DNA of 64,000 nucleotides from Pleomorphochaeta sp963678575 (GTDB lineage: Bacteria > Spirochaetota > Spirochaetia > Sphaerochaetales > Sphaerochaetaceae), in contig CAXXHV010000002.1 of the NCBI GenBank assembly GCA_963678575.2, positions 744,001 to 808,000 on the forward strand. Direction: 5' to 3'. The notes under the pieces are model-generated. The model saw only the letters and a program-made list of their open reading frames with translations, had not been told where the DNA came from and did no database searches. This document shows, piece after piece, positions 51,095 through 60,079 of the stretch. The translations under genes were made by a program, and so were the position numbers. How positions within the stretch are numbered: position 1 is the stretch's first letter; every line of letters starts with the position of its first letter.

Positions 51095-53149
51095 TTAGGT
51101 ATTTATAAAATCTTTTAATTGCTTAGCTCGTTTAGGATGTCTTAATCTTCTGAGAGCTTTTGCTTCAATTTGTCTAATTCTTTCTCTAGTAACTCCAAAA
51201 TATAAACCAACTTCTTCTAAAGTAAGAGAATACCCGCCATCAATACCAAATCGCATTTTTAAGACTTCTTGTTCTCTTGCTGGTAATGTATGAAGCACAT
51301 CCAATAATTGTTCTTGAAGTAATCTATATGCAGTTTGAGTTGCTGGATTTTCAACATCTTTATCTTCAATAAAATCAGAAAGTAAAGAATCCTCTTCTTC
51401 TCCAACTGGAGTTTCCAATGAAATAGGTTCTCTTGCAACATTCTTAACTGTTTTAACCTTTTTCTCATCCCAGCCAAGTCTATCTGCAATTTCTTCATCA
51501 GAAGGATCTCTTCCAAGAGATTGCATAAGTAACCTAGATTCTCTAACGACTTTATTAATTTGTTCTATCATATGTACTGGTACACGAATAGTTCTAGCTT
51601 GATCACTTATTGATCTTGTAATTGCTTGTCTAATCCACCAAGTTGCGTATGTACTAAATTTATAACCTTTTCTATATTCAAATTTTTCTACAGCTTTAAT
51701 TAAACCTATATTTCCTTCTTGAACTAAATCAAAGAAGTGCAAACCTCTATTTGTGTATTTTTTTGCAATTGATACAACTAATCTTAAGTTAGCTTTAATT
51801 AATCTGTCTTTAGCTGTTTTCATCATTTTTCTTCCGCGTTTGATTACAACAGCCTGTTCTAATATTTGATTTCTTGAGGCTTCAAAAGTTTGTTCAATCT
51901 CTTTCAAAGTTTTTTCTGTTTGTTGATAAGTTGAAATAAGTTCCTTGATTTCATATGCACTCATATTCAAGTCTTCTTCAATTTGTTTGCTCTTTGATCT
52001 AGTAGCTAAATCTCTTCCTAATTGTCTTAATTCTTTAGTAGAAGAAATATTTAATTTATTTTGAAGACTTTGCATTAAGTCCATTAGTTCAACAATAGAT
52101 AATTCAGCGTTAACATATCTTTCTGTAAATGCGGTTAATTCTTCTGGTTGTAATTCAACATCATTTAAAACAGTGAATAATTTAACACGTTTCTTCTGTA
52201 ATTTACTATCTTCAAGAAAATCTTGTCCTTTTGAAATTAATTCTTCTTTTAAACTTTGATATTCTTTTATTGCAGCTTTATGTGGATTCAATTGTTCTCT
52301 GTAGTATTGATTATATCGTTTTTGTTCAGCATATAATTCTTTTAATTCTTTTTGAGAGAATTCCATTTCAGTTTCATCTATTTTTGCTTCAAGCTTTTTT
52401 ATAATATCTGTAAAGAAAGAAATTAATATACCATTATCTTTTATTACTTCAAGAATAATAGCATTCCCTTCTTCCATTTTTTTAGATAAAACTACTTCAT
52501 CTTCAGCTGTTAATAATTTTTCTTTTCCAATTTCTCTTAAATATAGTCTAATAGGATCATCAACATCCCCTTTTGAATTTGATAAAATATTTGATTTCTT
52601 ATCATCTTTTGAGGCTGCATTACCACTACTAATTGAATTGATATCAAAAACTTTTTCTGAAGAACCAACTTCATCTTCAGATTCAAATGAGAAGTCAGTT
52701 ATTGCTGTTGAATCTATTATTGCATCACTGTCATCATCATCGTCATCCTCTTCATCATCATCTTCTTCTTCACTATCGTCTTCTTCTTCATCATCTGGTA
52801 CTCTAATAATAATTTCATCAGCATCTAAATCTATTTCAATATCAACTTCATCAACATCATCTTCAACATCATCTTTTACAAAGGCATCATCATCTGGATC
52901 TTCTTCAACTTCGTTAAATGCAGATTCATCTGGTTCTTCTTCAATAATTTCTGTTAAAATTTCTTCTAAAATTTCTCTTTTTTCGAGAACAAAATCAGAA
53001 TTTACTTCAACTTCATCATCATCATCATCATTTTGATTTTGTTGTGATGTAATAGGAGTATCTTGATTTGAGTGTTTTGATGTTGAGCTATTATCAGCAG
53101 CAACCTTATAAAAAATTCCTAAACTTAAAAGAAAGTCTTTTTCCAGCAT
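51095..53149 (-). CDS. rpoD: Primary sigma factor RpoD (sigma-70)
   Basis: 684 residues. A very acidic N-terminal stretch (~38-150, long Asp/Glu runs) stands in the region 1.1 place; region 1.2 is DDPIRLYLREIG (~200); a helical non-conserved insert follows; region 2 contains GLHFFDLVQEGNIGLIKAVEKF and YATWWIRQAITR; region 4 ends with TRERIRQIEAKALRRL. It directs RNA polymerase to the TTGACA/TATAAT promoters seen throughout the window. It lies 14 nt downstream of dnaG, the classic dnaG-rpoD pair. Confidence 0.97.
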   Translation of the reverse strand: MLEKDFLLSLGIFYKVAADNSSTSKHSNQDTPITSQQNQNDDDDDEVEVNSDFVLEKREILEEILTEIIEEEPDESAFNEVEEDPDDDAFVKDDVEDDVDEVDIEIDLDADEIIIRVPDDEEEDDSEEEDDDEEDDDDDDSDAIIDSTAITDFSFESEDEVGSSEKVFDINSISSGNAASKDDKKSNILSNSKGDVDDPIRLYLREIGKEKLLTAEDEVVLSKKMEEGNAIILEVIKDNGILISFFTDIIKKLEAKIDETEMEFSQKELKELYAEQKRYNQYYREQLNPHKAAIKEYQSLKEELISKGQDFLEDSKLQKKRVKLFTVLNDVELQPEELTAFTERYVNAELSIVELMDLMQSLQNKLNISSTKELRQLGRDLATRSKSKQIEEDLNMSAYEIKELISTYQQTEKTLKEIEQTFEASRNQILEQAVVIKRGRKMMKTAKDRLIKANLRLVVSIAKKYTNRGLHFFDLVQEGNIGLIKAVEKFEYRKGYKFSTYATWWIRQAITRSISDQARTIRVPVHMIEQINKVVRESRLLMQSLGRDPSDEEIADRLGWDEKKVKTVKNVAREPISLETPVGEEEDSLLSDFIEDKDVENPATQTAYRLLQEQLLDVLHTLPAREQEVLKMRFGIDGGYSLTLEEVGLYFGVTRERIRQIEAKALRRLRHPKRAKQLKDFINT

Positions 53150-53163
53150 TCTTTATTTTTTCC

Positions 53164-54972
53164 TTATACTTTTGTTTTGGGGACTAATTTACCCCTTAAT
53201 TCAGCAATATCCTGATCCAATATTATTTGATCTTTTAATAACATTTTTATGCTCTCAATATCATTTGATGATTGAGCAATTTCTAATATCTCTTCGTACC
53301 TTTTTTTCTCTGTTTCTAAAGTCCTTAACCTAATTCTATTAATTCCCTCTTGTAATTGATTTATACAGTATTTTTCATTAAATTCTTCTAATAAATAGGA
53401 AGAAGAAACATCTGCCTTTATTTGAGGGTCATTAATTAATTGTAAGAAATAGTCATTACCACAATCTTCGTCATTTAGCCTAAAATAATCTTCTAAAATA
53501 TTAAATAAAGCTATAGCCTCCTCATCTTTTAGATCTTTTACCGATATATTTTTACGAAATTGTTTATAATGTTTTCTATTGTTTACTACAACTAGCATTA
53601 AAAACAAATCCAAATTAAACCTATCTTTCGTTAAAGGTTGAATATCTATTTTTCTTATATTTTTTTTCCCATATAAATATGAATTAGAACTCCCTTTTTT
53701 GTATTGCATATATACACTATTGGTATGTACTTTTAACATTTCTGCCAGTCTCTGAAGTAATGAATCTTTTTCAATTTCAGAAGGTGTTGCATCTATATAT
53801 GGTTTAATATAATTAAAAATCTCATCTTTACCTTTCGAATTCTTTATATCATATAATTTTATAGCATTATTGACAAGGTACATAAACCCATCAATGGTAT
53901 TACTTAAGGCATTTTTTAATGCCTCTTCACCTCTTTTTTCTAACATTTCAGCAGGATCATTAAATTCTTGTAAATATATTACAAAATTAGCTATACCTTG
54001 TGCTTGTAAAATATTTAATGTGCGGATTGTAGCTTTTATTCCTGCTGAATCATTATCAAATAAAATATAAGCTTTTTCAACATATCTAGATAGCAAACGT
54101 GCTTGTTCTGATGTAAAAGCAGTACCAAGAGAAGCTACAGCGTAATCAATCTTTGCTTGATGTAAGGCTATTACATCAAAATTACCTTCACAAATAACAA
54201 CTTCCTTTTTTTCTTTTAAGCTTTCTAAAGATTCATAAATACCATATAAATTACTTTTTTTTGAATATATTAAAGTTTCTGGTGAATTTCTATATTTTGC
54301 TTTTGAATTTCCTGTTAAATCTCTTGCGGAAAAAGCTACAGTTTTTCCATCCCAAGTTCTAATCGGGAAAATTAATCTTCCATCAAATAATGAGGATTTC
54401 GAATTATCAAAGAAAATTCCACTTTTATTTAAAAAATCTTGTTTATAGTCGCTGTTTGATTTAATTCTAGTATATAAAAAATCATTATTCATTGGTAAAT
54501 AGCCAAGTGAGAATTTATCAATCATTTCTTTATTAATGTTTCTCTTTGATAAATAATTAAGTGCTGTTTTACCTATTTCTGATATTAATACATTATACAT
54601 AAAAATTCTACATCTATCATATAATGAGTAAAATTCAGTTTTAATTTTAAAATTGCTATTTGTCTTAGATGAATCAAAATTTAATGGTTCCCCTACTTCT
54701 TCAGCAATTTTTATTACTGATTCATACCAACTCAAGTGGTCATATAAGGAAACAAATTTAAAAATATCACCACTAACGCCACAACCAAAACAATGGAAAA
54801 ACTGTTTATCATCATGGATATAAAAACTTGGTGTTTTTTCATCATGAAAAGGGCAACAACAAACATAATCACTTCCACGCTTGTGTTTAACATCAGCATA
54901 TCGAGATATGTATTGGGATAATGATATTTTATTTTTTATTTTATCAATTGTTTGTTGCGCTATTTTTGGCAC
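53164..54972 (-). CDS. dnaG: DNA primase DnaG
   Basis: 602 residues. N-terminal zinc-binding domain (CCPFHDEKTPSF and FHCFGCG, ~37-66), then the RNA polymerase core with TOPRIM motifs VICEGNFDVIAL (~258) and YILFDNDSAG (~305), and a divergent C-terminal domain for DnaB contact. It makes RNA primers at replication forks. It starts at GTG with AGGAG upstream, directly after the YkgJ-type gene and before rpoD. Confidence 0.96.
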   Translation of the reverse strand: MPKIAQQTIDKIKNKISLSQYISRYADVKHKRGSDYVCCCPFHDEKTPSFYIHDDKQFFHCFGCGVSGDIFKFVSLYDHLSWYESVIKIAEEVGEPLNFDSSKTNSNFKIKTEFYSLYDRCRIFMYNVLISEIGKTALNYLSKRNINKEMIDKFSLGYLPMNNDFLYTRIKSNSDYKQDFLNKSGIFFDNSKSSLFDGRLIFPIRTWDGKTVAFSARDLTGNSKAKYRNSPETLIYSKKSNLYGIYESLESLKEKKEVVICEGNFDVIALHQAKIDYAVASLGTAFTSEQARLLSRYVEKAYILFDNDSAGIKATIRTLNILQAQGIANFVIYLQEFNDPAEMLEKRGEEALKNALSNTIDGFMYLVNNAIKLYDIKNSKGKDEIFNYIKPYIDATPSEIEKDSLLQRLAEMLKVHTNSVYMQYKKGSSNSYLYGKKNIRKIDIQPLTKDRFNLDLFLMLVVVNNRKHYKQFRKNISVKDLKDEEAIALFNILEDYFRLNDEDCGNDYFLQLINDPQIKADVSSSYLLEEFNEKYCINQLQEGINRIRLRTLETEKKRYEEILEIAQSSNDIESIKMLLKDQIILDQDIAELRGKLVPKTKV

Positions 54973-54980
54973 CTTTGCTC

Positions 54981-55418
54981 CTATTGAATAATTTTTGGAA
55001 TAAATTTATCCATTAAATCCAAATTCTTTTGAATTTCTTTAGCTTTTATTTTCTTCCCTTTTTTTATCCCAGGACAACATTTTGTTTCTTCATCCCAGGT
55101 TTGTTGATTTACGATAATATTTGGCCAAAAAGGATATGTTCTACATTGTAAAGGTCTATCTTCGTAACAACTGCAACCATTTTTTGTCAAAAAAATACAA
55201 TCGTAATTTTCTTTTTCTAATAAACTAATTCTATATCCAAAACCAATAGGTACTTTTCTACAATAAGTATTAATAAATGTTTCTTCGTCCATTGAGAAAT
55301 GAGTAGAGAGGTTATGTAAGTCTTCCTCACTTAGAAATACAAAACCTGGTTCACAACTACAACAATAATTGCAACCTTGGCATTCAAATTCAAGCCCATT
55401 TTTATAAAAATTGCCCAT
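54981..55418 (-). CDS. YkgJ-type cysteine-cluster protein
   Basis: 145 residues from ATG 55418 (GCGAGG upstream). The longest frame would begin at 55511, but its first 31 codons lie in the tRNA-Tyr gene and the hairpin behind it. The protein has the family signature CxxCxxCC (FECQGCNYCCSCEPG), plus CSCYEDRPLQCRTYPFWP, expected to bind zinc or an iron-sulphur cluster. The biochemical role of the family is not settled. It forms an operon with dnaG and rpoD. Confidence 0.85.
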   Translation of the reverse strand: MGNFYKNGLEFECQGCNYCCSCEPGFVFLSEEDLHNLSTHFSMDEETFINTYCRKVPIGFGYRISLLEKENYDCIFLTKNGCSCYEDRPLQCRTYPFWPNIIVNQQTWDEETKCCPGIKKGKKIKAKEIQKNLDLMDKFIPKIIQ

Positions 55419-55441
55419 ATAACCTCGCAGATTAAAGCAAA

Positions 55442-55467
55442 TAGGTCTTCTCAAATGAGAAGACCTA
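55442..55467 (-). terminator. Hairpin between tRNA-Tyr and the YkgJ-dnaG-rpoD genes
   Basis: TAGGTCTTCTC (55442-55452) and GAGAAGACCTA (55457-55467) form a perfect 11-bp stem with a 4-nt loop; on the minus strand TTTGCTTT follows. It is either a leaky terminator or a processing hairpin: the only clear promoter is upstream of the tRNA, so downstream genes need readthrough. Confidence 0.7.
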
Positions 55468-55472
55468 CTAAA

Positions 55473-55554
55473 TGGGGAGAGAAGGATTCGAACCTTCGAA
55501 GGCTGAGCCAACAGATTTACAGTCTGCCCCCTTTGACCGCTCGGGAACCTCCCC
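55473..55554 (-). tRNA. tRNA-Tyr (GTA)
   Basis: 82 nt, cloverleaf with a long variable arm; anticodon loop CTGTAAA with anticodon GTA; T-loop GGTTCGAATCC. Acceptor GGGGAGG pairs with TCTCCCC (one G-T). CCA is not encoded. As a GUN anticodon it is a substrate of Tgt and QueA, both in this window. Confidence 0.96.
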
Positions 55555-55574
55555 GTGTCGTTTAGACAAGTAGG

Positions 55575-55603
55575 AATATAAATAATATTAATAATTTAGT
55601 CAA
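55575..55603 (-). promoter_or_regulatory. tRNA-Tyr promoter
   Basis: Minus strand TTGACT (55598-55603), 17-nt spacer, TATATT (55575-55580), about 20 nt before the tRNA 5' end. From here to 55786 the DNA is AT-rich, and I see nothing else in it. Confidence 0.8.
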
Positions 55604-55786
55604 CCTATTTTGTAAAATCATTTAAAAATGTATCAAAAGATATTATTTTTTATTGCTAATAAAAATAGCCTCTAATTTTATATATATTATTTTTTCTCAA
55701 TTAGCATCAATTATAACATAAAAAAAATATTTTTAAAGAAGAATATACTATTATTTTATTTTTTTTGATTAGTTAAGTAATTTTAA

Positions 55787-57619
55787 TTAATTTACGACTA
55801 TATTATAAGTATAAAGTGATTGTATAGATATTTTATTATTTTCAATAATCCATTTATTTAAATAATCAATTATATTTTTATTTATTATTTTGTATGAAGG
55901 GAATTCAAAATTTTCCAAATAAAAGTTTGAGTTAGTTATGAGTGAATATTTTGTGTCGTTGTTTATTTTTTGTAAAGACCCATTTTGCTTTAAATTATAA
56001 TATTCATTATTAATTTCTTTTATGCCATAATATACTATTTCATTTTCATGATTTTTCAAAAGGTCAATAATTTCACTGCCTGTCATTTGTGCAAGGAGTA
56101 TTTTTTGATTTAAACTTTGAGTTTTATCACTATATATATTTTGAGGCAATAGATTGAAAATATCTTGCCAAAATATATCCCCCTTTTTTAAAAAATAAGG
56201 TGAAGAGGAATACATCTTGCTTGTTTCATCAAAATTATCTACAAGCGAAGAATATGTAAATACGCTGATATCACAATTCATTTGATCAAATAAAGCCTTT
56301 GAAATTAGCATTGAACAATCTTTTGGATATAGATTGTCATCTGTAGTAGCTAAAGCAACTTTATCTAAATCAAATTTACTTACTAATACATCTTGTTGCC
56401 AGTATTGTACAAATTCTTCTCGGGTTATTTCTCCTAATAAGTATTGTTCTACCGCAGAATTTAAATAATCTTTGCCTCGATTAAAATCATATAGTTTTGT
56501 GATTTGATTTTTTTTATATTGGTTAATTGATTTGTAGTAAGTGTCATAAACAGAAGAAGATAAACCATATAGTGGTTCATATATGCTATGATTGTTAAAA
56601 ATAACATTAATATCTCCAACATTTCCCAATACTTTTGAAAGAAAATTATTTAATGTTTCTTTTTTATTCTCCATAGATTTTTTATTTACACCTATATAAA
56701 CTTGATCTGAATATAATAAATAGTTTGAATTAGTGTCAGGGGAATAAAAAGGAATTGCTGAAATGTTATCATTAAAATAAGGCAATATTTGGTTAAGGTT
56801 ATTAGTGTTTATTTCCATAATCCCTATCTCATCATTATTAAATTTTTCTATTGCTTGAGAGAATGAATAATCTTTGGTTTTTAATTTTTCAAGATCAATT
56901 CCAATAAAATTGTCAATAAAATTAAATGTATTTGACAAATCATAATCTCCAACATTTGCCAAGCCTTTTTCTAATTCTTGGGCCCAATTAAAGCCTTTTA
57001 TTGTTAATCCATCTGTAAGAGAAAAAGCGTAATTGAATAATGAAGAACCTAATATTTTGTATTGTTCTTTATCTATATATAAAATTTCAGGTTTCATAAT
57101 AAATAAATAAATTTGATCTAACAATTCTTTTGCATTTGTTGGTGGTATTAAATTGTTATTAATAAAAACTTGTTTATTTATTAATAGATATTTTTTATTA
57201 TCTGTAAAAGGAATTAAAAAAATATTTCCATTTTTATCCATTTTTCTTAGAGAGTTAAATGAATTTGAAGGAAAGAATGTCTTTCCAGATAGATCTGCAA
57301 GAAATTCGCTGTTATCTTGTGTTAAATATTTAGAAATAACAATATCACAATTAAAATTATTAGATATGTAATTGTCTAAAAATAGTTTTTGATTTGTACT
57401 TACATTTGTTACAAAATTTATATTATACTCTGGAAAATTTTCCTTTATTGATGTAATCCATTGTTTAGTGCCTTCATTGATATCATGATCAATAAAAATT
57501 GAAATGTTGTTTTTGTCATAAAAAAAATCTTTATTTTCAATTTTGTCTATTTTTTTACAAGAAGTAAAAAAGGAAAGAATTAAACAAACTATTAATACTA
57601 TTTTTTGAATATTAGACAT
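55787..57619 (-). CDS. Lipoprotein: solute-binding region fused to 5'-nucleotidase C-terminal domain
   Basis: 610 residues with a lipoprotein signal (LSFFTSC, Cys21). Residues ~35-400 resemble an extracellular solute-binding protein: paired alpha/beta lobes, with IPFTDNKKYLLINKQVF and NNLIPPTNAKELLDQI. Residues ~420-605 match the C-terminal domain of 5'-nucleotidases (YPKDCSMLISKALFDQM, KKGDIFWQDIFNLLPQN, LAQMTGSEIIDLLKN, KYSLITNSNFY). The metallophosphatase domain is absent, so hydrolysis is unlikely and nucleotide or nucleoside binding is more plausible. Its ATG overlaps the 3' end of the histidine kinase gene by 22 nt, suggesting it is a sensor accessory protein. Confidence 0.75.
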   Translation of the reverse strand: MSNIQKIVLIVCLILSFFTSCKKIDKIENKDFFYDKNNISIFIDHDINEGTKQWITSIKENFPEYNINFVTNVSTNQKLFLDNYISNNFNCDIVISKYLTQDNSEFLADLSGKTFFPSNSFNSLRKMDKNGNIFLIPFTDNKKYLLINKQVFINNNLIPPTNAKELLDQIYLFIMKPEILYIDKEQYKILGSSLFNYAFSLTDGLTIKGFNWAQELEKGLANVGDYDLSNTFNFIDNFIGIDLEKLKTKDYSFSQAIEKFNNDEIGIMEINTNNLNQILPYFNDNISAIPFYSPDTNSNYLLYSDQVYIGVNKKSMENKKETLNNFLSKVLGNVGDINVIFNNHSIYEPLYGLSSSVYDTYYKSINQYKKNQITKLYDFNRGKDYLNSAVEQYLLGEITREEFVQYWQQDVLVSKFDLDKVALATTDDNLYPKDCSMLISKALFDQMNCDISVFTYSSLVDNFDETSKMYSSSPYFLKKGDIFWQDIFNLLPQNIYSDKTQSLNQKILLAQMTGSEIIDLLKNHENEIVYYGIKEINNEYYNLKQNGSLQKINNDTKYSLITNSNFYLENFEFPSYKIINKNIIDYLNKWIIENNKISIQSLYTYNIVVN

Positions 57620-59700
57620 ATGGCATCCTTTAATTCGTTAATATTAACAGGTTTACACAAAATAGCATTAACTTTAAGTTCTTGGTGAATATTTTCATCT
57701 TTTGCATTTGCACTCATGATTATTATAGGTAAATCTTTGTCGAGTCTTTGTGACTCCCTAATTTGTTTAATTACTTGATATCCATCTACAACAGGCATTC
57801 TAATATCTGTTAAAATCAATGAATAATAATTAGTTTTGTGTTTAAAAAATAAATCTAGGCCAGTTTTACCATTTTCAGCTGAATCAACAGAGAATCCGAT
57901 ACTTTGTAATTGTTTCTCGCCTATTAGTCTATTAATTGGATGGTCTTCAATGAATAATACTTTTTGTCCACTTAAATTTATATTGAATGACTCTTTGTTG
58001 TTTTTTAAGAAAGGATTTGTAACTTTTTCTAGGGTTATTTTTACAATAAATTCAGAGCCTAACCCTTTTTCACTTATAACTTTAATTCTGCCATTCATTA
58101 ACTTAATTAGATTATCAACAATTGCTAAACCAAGGCCAGTACCACCATATACTGAAGATATGCTATCATTTTCTTGAATATATGGTATGAATAAATCCTT
58201 TATGTAGTCTTTACTCATTCCAATTCCAGTATCTTTTACAATAAAAGTAATTGTATCTGATTTAGTATCATATTCTTCAGTTTGAATTTTAATATTTACT
58301 GAACCTTTTTCTGGGGTAAATTTAATTGCATTCGATATTAAGTTCATCAAAATCTGAGAAATTCTTAATTTATCTCCAACATACCAAATATCCTCGTTTA
58401 TATTATAATTAAAACTATAATATAAATCTTTTTCAAAAGCTTTTGATTGATTAATTATTTCAATATTTCTAACCAATTCATTTAATGAAAAAGGTTCATT
58501 TATTAAACTAAAATTACCACTTTCAATTTTACTTAAATCAAGTATGTCATTAATTATTTCTAAAATATAATTAGCTGAAGATTTCACCTTATCTAATGAA
58601 TCATCAATAATTTCTTCATTATATAAATTTTCTTTAGCTAGTTCAGCCATTCCCACTATTGCAGATAGTGGTGTTCTCATATCATGACTCATTTGTGATA
58701 AAAATTCACTTCTTGATAGTGCTGCTTGTTCTCTTACATTACTTTCAAATTTTGTTCTATTTTTTTGAGATATAATATCGAAAATAACTATTACTAAAAT
58801 TAATATTAATACAAGGATGAAAAATAAGGTTAAATATGCCATTTGTAAAGTTTTTGAAACATCAGTAATTAATCTATTTGAAACAATTGAAACTGGGATA
58901 AGACTTATAATAAATTCTTCACCATTATTAAAAGATTCGTATTGAATTAGCCATCTTTCTGTTAATTTAAAGTAATAATAATTACTCTGACCATTTAAAA
59001 AATCATTTTTAATATTGTTTATTATATTTTGATTTACCTCTAATTCTTCAAGTGAAGAAAAGAGATTATATCCAATTATATTAAAAGAGTCTTTTTTTGG
59101 ACTTATTACTAATCTTCCTAAATTATCACAAACAAAAGATATTCCAGAACTTCCAAATAACGGCAAAGTCATTCTTGATCTATATAATATTTCACTTGTC
59201 GCAAACATAATCGCAACAATTTTTTGATTTTCAATTTCAAAGGGTTCTATTGGCTGTGCGGTAATTAAAAAATTTTGTCCATTTGATAGTCGTTCAAATC
59301 TTGAAATGGGCTTTTTATCAATTATTAATTCTTTTAGCAATTCTTTATCTTGAAGTTCAAAGATTGTATTATCAATATTATAACAAATTCCTGATTCACT
59401 GACTAAAACTAATTGGGAATCATTATCGGAACTAATTTTAGAATAATCTTTATCTGCATCAATAAAAGATTTTGGTTTATTACTTTTAATTAAGTATACC
59501 AAAAAATTTAAATTTGAAGATATGTCATCTCTAATTTCTTTGGAGCGACTTGCTAATTGTTTTTCTATTTCACCAATATATTGTACTCTTTCATCATCAA
59601 TACTATTTTCTAATTCTGTATATGAATTTGTAAAGGCATATGATACAACAAAGATTACAAAAACAGCGGTTAAAATAATTGTTAAACTTTTTTTATTCAT
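57598..59700 (-). CDS. Hybrid sensor histidine kinase with receiver domain
   Basis: 700 residues: membrane helix 1 (~7-24), an extracytoplasmic Cache-like sensor (~25-280), helix 2 (~284-310), HisKA with His339 in LSQMSHDMRTPL, HATPase with NLISNAIKF, DTGIGMS and GGTGLGLAI, then a C-terminal receiver with Asp632 in LILTDIRMPV and the conserved Lys in LCKPVN. No DNA-binding output or Hpt domain is present, so the phosphate must pass to a partner outside the window. A TATAAA -10 box lies upstream. The next gene, overlapping by 22 nt, encodes a nucleotide-binding-type lipoprotein. Confidence 0.92.
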   Translation of the reverse strand: MNKKSLTIILTAVFVIFVVSYAFTNSYTELENSIDDERVQYIGEIEKQLASRSKEIRDDISSNLNFLVYLIKSNKPKSFIDADKDYSKISSDNDSQLVLVSESGICYNIDNTIFELQDKELLKELIIDKKPISRFERLSNGQNFLITAQPIEPFEIENQKIVAIMFATSEILYRSRMTLPLFGSSGISFVCDNLGRLVISPKKDSFNIIGYNLFSSLEELEVNQNIINNIKNDFLNGQSNYYYFKLTERWLIQYESFNNGEEFIISLIPVSIVSNRLITDVSKTLQMAYLTLFFILVLILILVIVIFDIISQKNRTKFESNVREQAALSRSEFLSQMSHDMRTPLSAIVGMAELAKENLYNEEIIDDSLDKVKSSANYILEIINDILDLSKIESGNFSLINEPFSLNELVRNIEIINQSKAFEKDLYYSFNYNINEDIWYVGDKLRISQILMNLISNAIKFTPEKGSVNIKIQTEEYDTKSDTITFIVKDTGIGMSKDYIKDLFIPYIQENDSISSVYGGTGLGLAIVDNLIKLMNGRIKVISEKGLGSEFIVKITLEKVTNPFLKNNKESFNINLSGQKVLFIEDHPINRLIGEKQLQSIGFSVDSAENGKTGLDLFFKHKTNYYSLILTDIRMPVVDGYQVIKQIRESQRLDKDLPIIIMSANAKDENIHQELKVNAILCKPVNINELKDAICLIFKK

Positions 59701-59854
59701 AAACTAACTCTTATATAATTTTTTATACTAACACACCTTTTTATTATAACTCAACACTTTTATTTCATATTGTTTACTACTTGATAAAATCAATGAAATT
59801 TATAGGGTAAAAATATTAAAAAAAAAGAAAAAAAAATTATTTTCCTTTTTTCTA

Positions 59855-59883
59855 TTGACAGCTTAGCTCATCTTTTGTATATT
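59855..59883 (+). promoter_or_regulatory. tRNA-Thr promoter with A/T-rich UP-like element
   Basis: TTGACA (59855-59860), 17-nt spacer, TATATT (59878-59883), 11 nt before the first tRNA. The preceding ~35 nt are almost pure A-runs and T-runs, consistent with an UP element for strong stable-RNA transcription. The rest of 59701-59854 shows nothing else clear. Confidence 0.9.
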
Positions 59884-59894
59884 CCCAATTGTTC

Positions 59895-59968
59895 GCCACC
59901 TTAGCTCAGCTGGCCAGAGCACGTGATTTGTAATCTCGGGGTCGTCAGTTCGAATCTGACAGGTGGCT
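59895..59968 (+). tRNA. tRNA-Thr (TGT), copy 1
   Basis: 74 nt; acceptor GCCACCT/AGGTGGC, D-loop AGCTGGCCA, anticodon loop TTTGTAA (TGT), T-arm GTCAG TTCGAAT CTGAC. The third pair of the anticodon stem is T-T. CCA is not encoded. Confidence 0.96.
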
Positions 59969-59990
59969 GATTATTATTATTTTTATTTTT

Positions 59991-60064
59991 GCCACCTTAG
60001 CTCAGCTGGCCAGAGCACGTGATTTGTAATCTCGGGGTCGTCAGTTCGAATCTGACAGGTGGCT
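59991..60064 (+). tRNA. tRNA-Thr (TGT), copy 2
   Basis: Identical over all 74 nt to the copy at 59895, including the T-T mismatch in the anticodon stem, and 22 nt downstream of it. Probably co-transcribed from the same promoter; a T-run follows the second copy. A recent tandem duplication is likely. Confidence 0.95.
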
Positions 60065-60079
60065 TTTTATTTTCCTTTT

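Noticed and set aside
52638..53036. Serine-rich open frame of 132 codons on the plus strand
   Set aside because: It is the antisense of the Asp/Glu-rich N-terminus of rpoD; TCA/TCT runs arise from GAT/GAA codons.
55419..55511. Longer N-terminus (31 residues) of the YkgJ-type protein
   Set aside because: These codons overlap the tRNA-Tyr gene and the hairpin; ATG 55418 has its own ribosome site and begins the conserved part.
55377..55565. Plus-strand open frame of 62 codons
   Set aside because: It runs antisense through tRNA-Tyr, the hairpin and the YkgJ-type gene start.
59895..60064. Attachment-site duplication of an integrated element at tRNA-Thr
   Set aside because: Only 22 nt lie between the copies and no integrase or other mobile gene is nearby; simple tandem duplication explains it.
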